DNA of 42,738 bases from a virus (IMGVR_UViG_3300010371_000055:1-42738), one strand, 5' to 3'. Positions 25,345 through 32,010 are shown, counted from the first letter of the stretch. The notes: generated from the sequence alone by a model not told the origin. Program-made: numbers and translations.

Positions 25345-25635
25345 CTATCGGTTGGGCGCACCCATGGCGGCGTCGATGCCATCTCGAATGTTCGCTTCGT
25401 CGTGGCCGAAGTTAACGGTCCACTTCTTCTCTCCACGGTCAATAATGCCGCTAACGCTTTCGCCATCCAGCCAGTCGAGCCGTTTCTTGTCGGCCTCCAA
25501 CCCGGAGATGTAGGCGAGGAGGTCACGGACCATCCCCGGCGTTTTGTGGGTCAGCGTACCCTCCTGCTGAAAATGCCTACGGATCTCCGCCATCCTCTCC
25601 GGCGTAACCTTGGCTGCGTCTGTTTTTGGGTTCAT
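25345..25635 (-). CDS. Hypothetical early protein
   Basis: 96 residues. The C-terminus contains EADKKRLDWLDGESVSG and NIRDGIDAAMGA ('l....kRLdWLe......r.aIDaAm'), a recurrent feature of short phage proteins without known function. The ATG overlap with the preceding gene (ATGA) supports the start. Confidence 0.6.
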   Translation of the reverse strand: MNPKTDAAKVTPERMAEIRRHFQQEGTLTHKTPGMVRDLLAYISGLEADKKRLDWLDGESVSGIIDRGEKKWTVNFGHDEANIRDGIDAAMGAPNR

Positions 25636-25913
25636 GGGGAAGGGGGCGGGCGAGGGGTCTTGGCGACGAAAGCTATTGCGTCAGCACGAGAGAATGACGG
25701 ATCGCTCATGTCCTCGTAGTCCTCCTCTGTTAGAACTTCGTCCTCGTAGGCGTGACATTCCGGGTGCATGTGCATCGTCCAAGCACCATCGTCGCACATT
25801 CCGGCCCGCTTGTCGTACTTGTCACCGGGTAGGATCGGCTCAAAACAAAATGCGCAACTGTGAGGCTTTCGGGCTACAACCCCGTCTTTGGACGACAGGC
25901 AAACGGTGCTCAC
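25632..25913 (-). CDS. Zinc-binding small protein
   Basis: 93 residues from GTG at 25913, overlapping the preceding stop. HSCAFCFEPILPGDKYDKR and HMHPEC supply a C-x2-C and H-x3-C-type set likely to bind one zinc ion; the layout is frequent in phage early proteins ('k.H.C..C...I..Ge.y........d......mHpeC'). The tail is acidic. Role unknown, perhaps nucleic-acid or protein binding. Confidence 0.6.
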   Translation of the reverse strand: MSTVCLSSKDGVVARKPHSCAFCFEPILPGDKYDKRAGMCDDGAWTMHMHPECHAYEDEVLTEEDYEDMSDPSFSRADAIAFVAKTPRPPPSP

Positions 25914-26221
25914 GCCTTTCCCTTCCTCTCTCCCGCCGTTCGCCCCTTGGATCGGCGGCGGATGCGGCGGATGACGGCGTGATGGTGGCTCGTTACTTTG
26001 CATCGCCCGATGTCCCATTGAGCCCATACGCCAAGTCCCATCGCGTTGAAGAGATCGCCATTTCTCGCCCACTCCCCGATTCGCAATCTGCGGAATCCAG
26101 CGGGCACCTTCGCAAGCAACTCCACCATCTCCTTCTCCGCCTCTTGGGTGAGCGGCAAGACGAGGACGGGGATGGCGTTCCAATGGCCGTTTGATAGATT
26201 GGCTCTGCGTTTAGTTTTCAT
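25910..26221 (-). CDS. Hypothetical early protein
   Basis: 103 residues from ATG at 26221, with a GTG two codons upstream. Basic at both ends (KTKRRANLS; RRSKGRTAGERKGKA), with WNAIPVLVLPLTQEAEKEMV between. No family recognised; the basic tail suggests nucleic acid or anionic partner binding. Confidence 0.5.
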   Translation of the reverse strand: MKTKRRANLSNGHWNAIPVLVLPLTQEAEKEMVELLAKVPAGFRRLRIGEWARNGDLFNAMGLGVWAQWDIGRCKVTSHHHAVIRRIRRRSKGRTAGERKGKA

Positions 26222-26432
26222 AAACACCCCGGCTTACTCGCCGGATTCGGCTTTGTTTTGCCCAGTGGGACAGCTTCAGTCCCAACCAATCACGCTGAAG
26301 AAAACTGTCATTAGCCTCGTCGAACCGTTGAGATAGTTGCCTGATCGAAAATGGCGCGGTTTGCGCCGCGACCAATGCCCAAAGTCGATCTTGGTCGGCC
26401 TGAGTACGTCCGTAACCGTCGGGGGCTTTCAT
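26211..26432 (-). CDS. Winged-helix-like small protein
   Basis: 73 residues from ATG at 26432. RLWALVAAQTAPFSIRQLSQ and WAKQSRIRRVSRGVYEN give a helix-turn-helix with a short basic wing ending, as in small winged-helix regulators. A 52-bp gap separates it from the preceding gene. Alternative non-ATG starts upstream cannot be ruled out. Confidence 0.45.
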   Translation of the reverse strand: MKAPDGYGRTQADQDRLWALVAAQTAPFSIRQLSQRFDEANDSFLQRDWLGLKLSHWAKQSRIRRVSRGVYEN

Positions 26433-26484
26433 AGGTCCATCACCTTCCGCTGCCTCTGAGGGTTGTAGTGGGTCTGAGGGGGCA

Positions 26485-27093
26485 TCAGGCGGTGAAGGCC
26501 ACGTCCTTGCTGAGAACCTCAATGTCGTTGGTGTCGGCCAACGCTTCCATCGCGGCTTTGGCTTCGGAGAGTGCCTTGGCGATAGCCGCTTGGCGCTTCG
26601 TCTTGAGCATCTTCACGGCCATCGCTTCCAGTTGCTCGAAGGGCATCAGTGTGCGCCCCCAACGAGCCAGGATATAGAACGTCTCGCGGGTCAGGGCTCG
26701 GTAATTCTCGTTCGTATCGTTGGCCCAAGGATGGACGATCCGAACACCGATCAGGACGGGATCGTCGATTTTCGCTTCCGCCGGATACCAAACCTCCAAC
26801 CGTCCGAACATTCCAGTTTCTCTGGCGTGGGCCGCCACCTGGAGGACTCGGACCGGAATCGGGTCCACCGAATAGTCCTCCAACTTGCAGGATCTGTTGC
26901 AAAGCGCCTTGTAGACGAGGTTCTCGGTCGCCTCCAAAGCCCGATAGGGAACGCGGGTAACGGTATCCTTGTTCAGCAAGGTCTTTTGACCAGCGAGGCC
27001 GAGCGACTCGATCAGTTCGATAGCGACGGCATCATTCGCCATCGCGGAAGCCTCGGAGGAGGCGTCTTCAATTTCGTAGGTTTCGATTTCCAT
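26485..27093 (-). CDS. Hypothetical early protein
   Basis: 202 residues from ATG at 27093. It opens with an acidic segment (MEIETYEIEDASSEASAMAN), then a mixed domain with ATENLVYKALCNRSCKLEDY and VWYPAEAKIDDPVLIGVR, and a helical C-terminus (KTKRQAAIAKALSEAKAA). A domain of this type is seen in phage recombination gene clusters but I cannot name it. It is upstream of nothing recognisably replicative other than the next gene set. Confidence 0.6.
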   Translation of the reverse strand: MEIETYEIEDASSEASAMANDAVAIELIESLGLAGQKTLLNKDTVTRVPYRALEATENLVYKALCNRSCKLEDYSVDPIPVRVLQVAAHARETGMFGRLEVWYPAEAKIDDPVLIGVRIVHPWANDTNENYRALTRETFYILARWGRTLMPFEQLEAMAVKMLKTKRQAAIAKALSEAKAAMEALADTNDIEVLSKDVAFTA

Positions 27094-27117
27094 AATTTGA
27101 AAGTGGTTACACGTCGG

Positions 27118-27648
27118 TCATTTCAGCATCTCCTGCCTGATGCTCAGGGGGACTTGCAGCCAAGTGTCGGCCTCTTCCCAGGCTTCTCGGTCGGGGTAGG
27201 TCTCCCTTGGGTATTTCGTCGCTATGGCCCTTCTCCAGTCAAAAGAGGGCTCGGTGTAGGGGTCTGCGCCGTTTCGCCTTAAAAAGCCATTTCCGCTCGA
27301 TTGTGGGACCATAGGACGTTCGGCCTTGTTCAGCCAGTTCAGGAAGCGACGTTTTGTGGGCATCTGGCGCTTGTTTGTCTGCGTCCAGACCCGGCACTTC
27401 TCGTACTCGCGCCGAACGTCGAGGCCCTGATAGGCCGGATTTGCCTCCAGGCTCGCCAGCCACTCCTCATCCGAGCAGTCCTTCGCCGGGTGCAACTTCG
27501 CGTACTCCCGGTCAATGATGTCCTTGACCATGGGGCCGTCATGCCGCGCCCAAGGCAACCCCGTCTTATGAATGTTCTCCCGTATGGCGTCCACGCACTT
27601 GTCTCCGAAGGTCTTGGGGGCTCGGGGCATGAAAGCGAAGGCGATCAC
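27118..27648 (-). CDS. Hypothetical protein of the recombination cluster
   Basis: 176 residues from GTG at 27648, overlapping the exonuclease stop (GTGA); ATG at 27630 is an alternative. The middle has EYEKCRVWTQTNKRQMPTKRRFLNWLNKAERP; 'W......p.tkrRFlnWLnka' (in parts) is a typical C-terminal helix of phage replication-initiation or organiser proteins. The N-terminus has KCVDAIRENIHKTG. No helicase or primase motif. It may be a small replication accessory; uncertain. Confidence 0.55.
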   Translation of the reverse strand: MIAFAFMPRAPKTFGDKCVDAIRENIHKTGLPWARHDGPMVKDIIDREYAKLHPAKDCSDEEWLASLEANPAYQGLDVRREYEKCRVWTQTNKRQMPTKRRFLNWLNKAERPMVPQSSGNGFLRRNGADPYTEPSFDWRRAIATKYPRETYPDREAWEEADTWLQVPLSIRQEMLK

Positions 27649-28292
27649 GCGGCAGCAGCTCGCGCAGGCTTTTCGTCCTGCAACCGCTTGATCTTGTCCA
27701 AGGCGATTTTGAAGTCCTCCAAGAAGTAGTCCAGCGCTTCCTTGATCGCGGCCTGGATCTTGTCGTCGCGGAGCACGGTGACGATGTGCGGCGGGAACCC
27801 TCGGCAGTAGGATAAGAACACCCAGGATGGCCGCTCGGTGACGTACATGCTGCCGTGGACCTGGCAAGCGTATTCCTTTGGGAGGCCGCCGTCCAAGAGG
27901 TATTTTACGTGGGTATGTGGCCTCGGGCATTTCACCTCGATTCCGCAGTCCTCACCGATCAGGCCGTCCGGCGAGCAGCCATATTGCATGTGGTCGTCGG
28001 TGACAAACCCCATGCGCTGAACTTTGGTGTCCGTCAGGAACTCGTAGAACGGGATCGCCTCGCTTTCGAGCAGGGTGCCCTGCTCCATCGCCCAGGAACC
28101 GGCATCCTCGTCTTCGCTCTTGCCGGTGATGACTTCGGCGATCTTGGAAAACAGGTAGGTGCGCGGCATCTCGCCGGTCCTCCGTTTCCATTCCGGCGTG
28201 AGGAGGTTCGACAGACCGCTTGCGGTCGGGCGCCCCAGACGCAGCTTGTGCCAGGCTTCGCTGCCTTGGGTGACGGGATGCAACATGCTCAT
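27645..28292 (-). CDS. YqaJ-like (lambda Exo-type) recombination exonuclease
   Basis: 215 residues. QGSEAWHKLRLGRPTASGLS is the opening motif of YqaJ nucleases; MEQGTLLESEAIPFYE is the helical acidic motif; YGCSPDGLIGEDCGIEVKCP contains Asp109, Glu119 and Lys121 of the PD-(D/E)XK core. LPKEYACQVHGSMYVT supplies the Gln of the family. The enzyme degrades the 5' strand at double-strand ends to make 3' single strands for annealing. The annealing partner (ERF type) is the gene immediately upstream, with an ATGA overlap. Confidence 0.92.
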   Translation of the reverse strand: MSMLHPVTQGSEAWHKLRLGRPTASGLSNLLTPEWKRRTGEMPRTYLFSKIAEVITGKSEDEDAGSWAMEQGTLLESEAIPFYEFLTDTKVQRMGFVTDDHMQYGCSPDGLIGEDCGIEVKCPRPHTHVKYLLDGGLPKEYACQVHGSMYVTERPSWVFLSYCRGFPPHIVTVLRDDKIQAAIKEALDYFLEDFKIALDKIKRLQDEKPARAAAA

Positions 28293-29068
28293 CGCCGTGC
28301 CCTCTTCATCGTGATCGCGTTGAGGAGAACCTGATACTTTCCCTGTGTGATCTGCTCCATCGTGGCGACTCCGGCCAAGGTGAGCAGCGTTTCCTCTTTG
28401 AAATTCGCCTCGTTCATCTGCTCTCGGATGTATTGGAGTTGGTCCGATGAAATCACGGTCCCCTCTTCCTTTGCGTCCTCGGGGCGGTTTCCGTCCGTGT
28501 CGCGCTCAACCACGATGTTGAGGCAGTTGCAGAGGGCGTAACGCTTGGCGTAGGTCATCGCGGCCCCGTCCGCCTGGGTCTCGGTGGCGCCGTAGGGTCC
28601 AGCGCCGGCCCGGACGAAAGCCTTGTAATCCCGGTGATGCCCAGCGATGTGCTGCAAGGTGCAGGTCTGGACGATCCGCGAGTCCTGAAAGTCGGTTGAG
28701 AACGAAAGGGAGAATCCGTGCCGCTCTAGGAGCGGTTGGACCTCGCGCATGATCGCCTCGTAGGGGAGGTAGGTGTAGCGCGGGTTTCCGTGCTTGTCTG
28801 GCACTACCTTCGTTGCTTGGAAGGTCTTTAGCTCGGTCTGCAACCCCGCGAAGGCTTGGGCGAAATCCCGTTCGGCCCTCCGGTCCTCCATGTGCTCGAT
28901 AAGGTGAACCAGCTCCTTCGCCACGCTCACGCTCTCGGTCGTTAGGTTGCCTTGCTGCACCAAGCGGGACAGCAATTCAACCGGCGTCGTCTCCGCCGTC
29001 ATCCGGGTCGCGAGCCGGGTTTCCTCCGGCGTTCTTTCTATTAATTCACTCTGAATCTCGGTCGTCAT
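28289..29068 (-). CDS. ERF-family single-strand annealing protein
   Basis: 259 residues from ATG at 29068. RYTYLPYEAIMREVQPLLERHG, cited in part (TYLPYEAIMREVQPLL), is the ERF motif, followed by FSLSFSTDF, TCTLQHIAGHHRDY and TQADGAAMTYAKRYAL with CNCLNIVVERDTDGN, which match the 'q..GsaiTYa+RYaL..llgi..d.D' block. ERF proteins anneal single strands and pair with YqaJ-type exonucleases in phage recombination. The helical C-terminus is usual. The start lies 23 bp inside the zinc-finger gene. Confidence 0.9.
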   Translation of the reverse strand: MTTEIQSELIERTPEETRLATRMTAETTPVELLSRLVQQGNLTTESVSVAKELVHLIEHMEDRRAERDFAQAFAGLQTELKTFQATKVVPDKHGNPRYTYLPYEAIMREVQPLLERHGFSLSFSTDFQDSRIVQTCTLQHIAGHHRDYKAFVRAGAGPYGATETQADGAAMTYAKRYALCNCLNIVVERDTDGNRPEDAKEEGTVISSDQLQYIREQMNEANFKEETLLTLAGVATMEQITQGKYQVLLNAITMKRARR

Positions 29069-29246
29069 CTTCTTCCTTTTGTTGAACTTTCCCCGACCCG
29101 TCGCAATCGGTGCAAGTGTAGCGAAGCCGTCCCCCATCCACCGACATCGTTCCCGATCCTCGGCACCAGAGACAGACTGAATCATGGGAATTCCATTCGT
29201 CGTTGAATCGGTCCCGGTCCATCATGTCTGTTTCGCGGTCGGTCAT
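29046..29246 (-). CDS. DnaJ-type zinc-finger small protein
   Basis: 66 residues. CLWCRGSGTMSVDGG and CTDCDGSG make two CxxCxGxG-type halves, a four-cysteine zinc finger like that of DnaJ. The C-terminal tail is strongly acidic (KEEDDDRDSE). Small proteins of this type are frequent in phage genomes; the role is unknown. Confidence 0.65.
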   Translation of the reverse strand: MTDRETDMMDRDRFNDEWNSHDSVCLWCRGSGTMSVDGGRLRYTCTDCDGSGKVQQKEEDDDRDSE

Positions 29247-29248
29247 GG

Positions 29249-29653
29249 CTACTTCAACCAGCCATTCTCCCGAGCCCACTTTGGATTATTATGGATTCGG
29301 ATGTGGTTCTCGCGGCTGACCGCAACCCAAGTGCACTCGTCCAAGTATTTCTTTCCTCGGCGCTCGCGGTGGTGGACCTCGACGGACTTGGGCGCGTTGT
29401 CTAGCTCTGTCGGCGGCGTTTGGGATGATGTTGCGAATACGGTGAACCCATCTGTGCTGTTACCTTTGATCCAATTATCGCAATGTTCACCGATTAGATG
29501 TCTCCACCCGTTCTCCTTCAACCACACCTGACAGATAGGATGGGCGGCGAGGAACGCCTTGCGCCTCTCGGAGTAGATCTTCATCTCCTTCACCCTCTTC
29601 TTCGATACGCGACGGAGGGGCTTCTTGCGGGTGAGCGGCTGGTGGCGGATCAT
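29249..29653 (-). CDS. HNH-type nuclease-like protein
   Basis: 134 residues from ATG at 29653. The N-terminus is basic (TRKKPLRRVSKKRVKEM). EVHHRERRGKKYLDECTW and RENHIRIHNNPKWARENGWL contain the His residues of an HNH-like fold ('vHH......N.....w.alsr.cH..ih..p.wa...GwL'). HNH-like proteins next to recombination genes are common in phages; a metal-binding structural role is possible. Confidence 0.65.
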   Translation of the reverse strand: MIRHQPLTRKKPLRRVSKKRVKEMKIYSERRKAFLAAHPICQVWLKENGWRHLIGEHCDNWIKGNSTDGFTVFATSSQTPPTELDNAPKSVEVHHRERRGKKYLDECTWVAVSRENHIRIHNNPKWARENGWLK

Positions 29654-29814
29654 TGGTGAAGTTCCTTTTTCAGCTTCTCGATTTCGAGTCGCCGCAACTC
29701 GCACTTCTCCTCCGCGACCTTGCACAAGCAGTCGAGCCCATCGAGGATCGCCCACACGAATACGAACGTCGCCGCCCCAATCATGAGTCCAAGCGGAATC
29801 CACCAAAGGTTCAC
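29650..29814 (-). CDS. Single-span membrane protein with coiled coil
   Basis: 54 residues from GTG at 29814. NLWWIPLGLMIGAATFVFVW is a transmembrane helix, followed by a charged coiled coil (EKCELRRLEIEKLKKELHQ). The topology resembles inner-membrane spanins, but it lies in the early block away from the lysis-like cluster. Overlaps on both sides (GTGA, ATGA) support the frame. Confidence 0.5.
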   Translation of the reverse strand: MNLWWIPLGLMIGAATFVFVWAILDGLDCLCKVAEEKCELRRLEIEKLKKELHQ

Positions 29815-30014
29815 GGCAGCACCCTCACCTTCTCCACAAACAAAGCCTGCCGCTTCACCTTGGCCAGATTGGCCAGAGCGGTATCCAGCGAGGCCGTCCC
29901 GGTGGTCCCCAGCTGTCCGCACAAGTCTCCGATGATGAAGGCGTAGTCGAGTTGGGGGAATTCGACCGAGGACAAGGCCGGGTCGGCCGTGATCTTGAGG
30001 GAGCCGTGGTTCAT
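29811..30014 (-). CDS. Hypothetical early protein
   Basis: 67 residues with alternating hydrophobic and polar segments (SVEFPQLDYAFIIGDL; ANLAKVKRQALFVEKV). Overlaps with both neighbours. No function recognised. Confidence 0.5.
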   Translation of the reverse strand: MNHGSLKITADPALSSVEFPQLDYAFIIGDLCGQLGTTGTASLDTALANLAKVKRQALFVEKVRVLP

Positions 30015-30826
30015 GTCGGGTCCTTCATCGCTGCCAGTTCCTTGAACAACTCGATTGCCATCGAGCGGTATTTCAGCTTTTGGGCGTCAGCGTAAGCGGA
30101 AGCGTAAACGGAAGCGTAAGCGTAAGCGTAAGCGTAAGCGGAAGCGTCAGCGTAAACGGAAGCGGAAGTGTCAGCGGAAGCGTAAGCGGAAGCGTAAGTG
30201 TAAGCGTAAGCGTAAGCGTAAGCGTAAGCGTAAGCGTCAGCGGAAGCGTAAGCGTCAGCGTAAGCGTAAGCGGAAGCGTAAGCGGAAGCGTCAGCGTAAG
30301 CGTAAGCGTCAGCGTAAGCGTAAGATTTCAAACCCGACAAAGCTTCCCGCGCTTTCAGCGCCGTCGCTTTGTCGGTTACCTCCGCGATCTGGCCAATGAC
30401 CTCGATTCCATTGCGGCACGCTTCGGCGTACACCTTGTCTTCCGTGTTCGCAGCGATCCGATCCAGCCTCGCAGGCGTGAGTTCGTGGATGACGGCGTTG
30501 GTGTACCGAGCCGCACGTTGCTTCGTGACCTCCAACGATGCGCGGCTGTCGAGAAGAAGCGGTATCAGGGGCCGAAGATGCTCGGTCCTCTCCTCATCCG
30601 ACTTCCACCAATTCGCATCGTTGAGCGAGATGGCGAAGCGACGGAGAAGCGGGCAAGCGCATGCCATTTCATCGGTCGGCTTCTCCAGAGTCTCGCCACG
30701 CCTCAAAGCGTCAATCGTGGCAGCCTGAGCCATGACGCAGGCGGTTGTCTTCCCGTCTCCCACCCCTTTGCTCATGATGAGCGGGGCGATGACGGGGTAG
30801 TGGAGTTTGAAGGGTTCGTCGTTCAC
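30011..30826 (-). CDS. Early protein with Ala-(Tyr/Ser/Asp) dipeptide array
   Basis: 271 residues from GTG at 30826. The first 165 are mixed helical (IMSKGVGDGKTTACVMAQAA; DEMACACPLLRRFAIS; AVIHELTPARLDRIAANTED) and I do not recognise the family. Residues about 168-248 are a pure array of Ala-X dipeptides, where X is Tyr, Ser or Asp and Ala is occasionally Val or Thr. A short helical tail, YRSMAIELFKELAAMKDPT, follows. The array is encoded by 40 tandem hexanucleotides. Such a chain could form an extended or beta-rich, Tyr-rich surface, or a disordered linker. The GDGKTT stretch resembles, but is not, a P-loop. The reading frame is shown by overlap with both neighbours; two plus-strand frames are also open here only because of the repeat. 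Confidence 0.75.
   Translation of the reverse strand: MNDEPFKLHYPVIAPLIMSKGVGDGKTTACVMAQAATIDALRRGETLEKPTDEMACACPLLRRFAISLNDANWWKSDEERTEHLRPLIPLLLDSRASLEVTKQRAARYTNAVIHELTPARLDRIAANTEDKVYAEACRNGIEVIGQIAEVTDKATALKAREALSGLKSYAYADAYAYADASAYASAYAYADAYASADAYAYAYAYAYAYTYASAYASADTSASVYADASAYAYAYAYASVYASAYADAQKLKYRSMAIELFKELAAMKDPT
30084..30323. repeat. 40 tandem hexanucleotides (GCGTAA/GCGGAA/GCGTCA)
   Basis: Exactly 40 units of six bases, in plus-strand form mostly GCGTAA with GCGGAA and GCGTCA variants, and rare ACG- or -GTG-type changes. On the coding (minus) strand each unit is Ala (GCT) plus TAC, TCC or GAC. All phases are kept in frame. See the host gene at 30011-30826. Confidence 0.95.
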
Positions 30827-31017
30827 GCCCGTCCCTCCGCTTTGGCGATGGCGAGATTGAGGTCCGTTTCCCCATCAGAATTGCAAAGCGCGTCGGATTG
30901 GATGTTGGTCAACGCCCACTCCAGCCTGATGCGGACTCGGCTGTATTCAGCGAGGTCAGCGCAGGCCCGCGCAACCTGCCCGACCAAATAACAAAGGCGA
31001 ACATCGGCAGCACTCAT
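30823..31017 (-). CDS. Hypothetical early protein
   Basis: 64 residues from ATG at 31017, mostly one or two helices (VRLCYLVGQVARACADLAEY; IRLEWALTNIQSDAL). It overlaps the stop of the gene before and the start of the gene after. No function recognised. Confidence 0.55.
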   Translation of the reverse strand: MSAADVRLCYLVGQVARACADLAEYSRVRIRLEWALTNIQSDALCNSDGETDLNLAIAKAEGRA

Positions 31018-31160
31018 TGCGCCCCGCCTTTCGTGAGCCGCCGCAGCGCAGCGAAAGCCCAACGGTGATTATTCCGTTTGGTCCAGTCCCTTAAAAGGCG
31101 AATCGCCTCGGTGTGCGCCGCTTTCGCCTGCGGCTCGGCTTTGTTAATTTGTGTGTTCAT
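31014..31160 (-). CDS. Small basic early protein
   Basis: 48 residues: MNTQINKAEPQAKAAHTEA then a basic helix (IRLLRDWTKRNNHRWAFAAL). The ATG at 31160 overlaps the preceding stop and its own stop overlaps the next ATG (ATGA both sides), which is the main support. Function unknown. Confidence 0.5.
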   Translation of the reverse strand: MNTQINKAEPQAKAAHTEAIRLLRDWTKRNNHRWAFAALRRLTKGGAQ

Positions 31161-31273
31161 CGGGATAAATTCAGCCTGTCCTTCAGGATCGAAATGAAGG
31201 CGTCCCGCAGGTGGAGGAAGCCGGCTTGTTCGGCTTCGACGATAGCGAGCATGAGGCGTAGTTCGGGGCTCAT
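31157..31273 (-). CDS. Very small early protein
   Basis: 38 residues starting MSPELRLMLAIVEAEQAGFL, mostly one amphipathic helix. The ATG at 31273 overlaps the stop of the signal-peptidase-like gene and its stop overlaps the next start. Function unknown. Confidence 0.5.
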   Translation of the reverse strand: MSPELRLMLAIVEAEQAGFLHLRDAFISILKDRLNLSR

Positions 31274-31638
31274 CGGGCCTCCGGGGTGTGCCAAGTCACG
31301 ACGCAAATGTAGTCCTCGGGCGTCATGAGGTAAGTGTCGTTGCCTGGATTGTTGCAGCCCCGAGTGACCCACCCCTTGCCGAGAAAACCCTTGTGGACGA
31401 GGAAGTGGGCGGTGTGCTTGTGGACCGTCGAAAGCGGATCAACGCGAACCACGATCATCCCCGGCTTCAGATTCTCGTAAGCGATCCGACGCCCGCAGTA
31501 GAACTCATGGGTCGAGAACACGGGCAGCATCGAGCGCCCGGTGATGTGGCCGAAGTAGCTATGAGCCGATTCAGCGGCCTTGACCCCAGGAAGGGCGATC
31601 AGGGCTAGGAGCAGAATCGCTCGGGTTTTCGTTTCCAT
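31270..31638 (-). CDS. S24/S26 signal-peptidase-like protein with own signal peptide
   Basis: 122 residues. The N-terminus METKTRAILLLALIALPGVK is a cleavable-type signal peptide (positive start, hydrophobic core, AAESA after). HITGRSMLPVFSTHEFYCGR carries the serine of the S24/S26 'GxSMxP' motif (Ser36). NLKPGMIVVRVD and GWVTRGCNNPGNDTYLMTPEDYI (in parts) match the remaining boxes ('G.gDiVv...' and 'KGdnN...D...v....i.G.v'). The catalytic lysine is not certain: candidates are Lys83 or Lys88. Exported, it would sit in the periplasm or membrane rather than acting on a cytoplasmic repressor. Role unknown; envelope protein processing is possible. Confidence 0.65.
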   Translation of the reverse strand: METKTRAILLLALIALPGVKAAESAHSYFGHITGRSMLPVFSTHEFYCGRRIAYENLKPGMIVVRVDPLSTVHKHTAHFLVHKGFLGKGWVTRGCNNPGNDTYLMTPEDYICVVTWHTPEAR

Positions 31639-31655
31639 GCGAGTACCCTACAATA

Positions 31656-31669
31656 GCGAAGGGCTTCGC
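31656..31669. promoter_or_regulatory. Perfect 14-bp palindrome, operator candidate
   Basis: GCGAAGGGCTTCGC lies between the small basic gene and the signal-peptidase-like gene, 18 bp before the start of the latter. A 13/14 match occurs at 31866-31879, before the first early gene. Possible binding site for an early regulator. Confidence 0.45.
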
Positions 31670-31682
31670 ATCAAACTATTTC

Positions 31683-31844
31683 TTACGATCCAGCCGCAAA
31701 ACCAAGCGCAGCAGCACGTTGACGCTTATTTCTCTTTTCAGACTCCCACCGCTTCTTTGCCAACTGCCGGAAGTGCTCGCTCTTGTCCGCAATCATGGCC
31801 ATGCGCTTTTTCCCTCCAAGACTTCCTGCTTTGCGCGTATCCAT
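31683..31844 (-). CDS. Small basic protein, first gene of the early block
   Basis: 53 residues from ATG at 31844: MDTRKAGSLGGKKRMAMIAD, then KSEHFRQLAKKRWESEKRNK. 'RKAGslGGK.......s..fr.lAkkrWe' is the pattern of tiny basic phage and plasmid proteins thought to bind DNA. The frame is open up to a TTG at 31919, but the ATG fits the family length. Flanked by two copies of a 14-bp palindrome-like motif, so it may be a self-regulating DNA-binding protein. Confidence 0.6.
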   Translation of the reverse strand: MDTRKAGSLGGKKRMAMIADKSEHFRQLAKKRWESEKRNKRQRAAALGFAAGS

Positions 31845-31865
31845 GGAATCGGACTGTTCCACGTA

Positions 31866-31896
31866 GCAAAGCCCTTCGCAAGCAAAAAAGGGCTTG
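31866..31896. promoter_or_regulatory. Inverted repeat upstream of early block
   Basis: GCAAAGCCCTTCGC (31866-31879) followed by AAGGGCTTGC (31887-31896) form an inverted repeat around an AAGCCCTT/AAGGGCTT core. The first half matches the palindrome at 31656 in 13 of 14 bases on the other strand. No confident -35/-10 boxes were found beside it. Confidence 0.4.
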
Positions 31897-31964
31897 CACT
31901 CGCATCGTTCTGCTCTCAACTTGCTGCCCGCTGAATCGTGGTCAGCCGAACCAATTTAGGGCGA

Positions 31965-32010
31965 GAAGCCCGGCCCGGATGTGCCACGATCACACCGGGC
32001 TTCTTCTTTT
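31965..32010 (+). terminator. Plus-strand Rho-independent terminator upstream of the late block
   Basis: GAAGCCCGG (31965-31973) pairs with CCGGGCTTC (31995-32003), followed by TTCTTTT. It acts on plus-strand transcription, which here would be either antisense run-through from the early block or a short leader transcript of the late block. Confidence 0.8.

Noticed and set aside
30084-30323. CRISPR array or diversity-generating retroelement target
   Set aside because: Units are 6 bp with no spacers. The variation is TAC/TCC/GAC rather than adenine-directed changes at AAY codons, and no reverse transcriptase or template repeat was seen.
30740-30775. P-loop (GDGKTT) in the array protein
   Set aside because: The spacing does not match GxxxxGK[ST] and no Walker B partner was seen.
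30055-30991. Two long plus-strand open frames over the hexanucleotide array (Arg-Lys and Val-Ser repeats)
   Set aside because: They exist only because the 6-bp repeat has no stop in any frame; the minus frame continues into normal protein on both sides and overlaps coupled neighbours.
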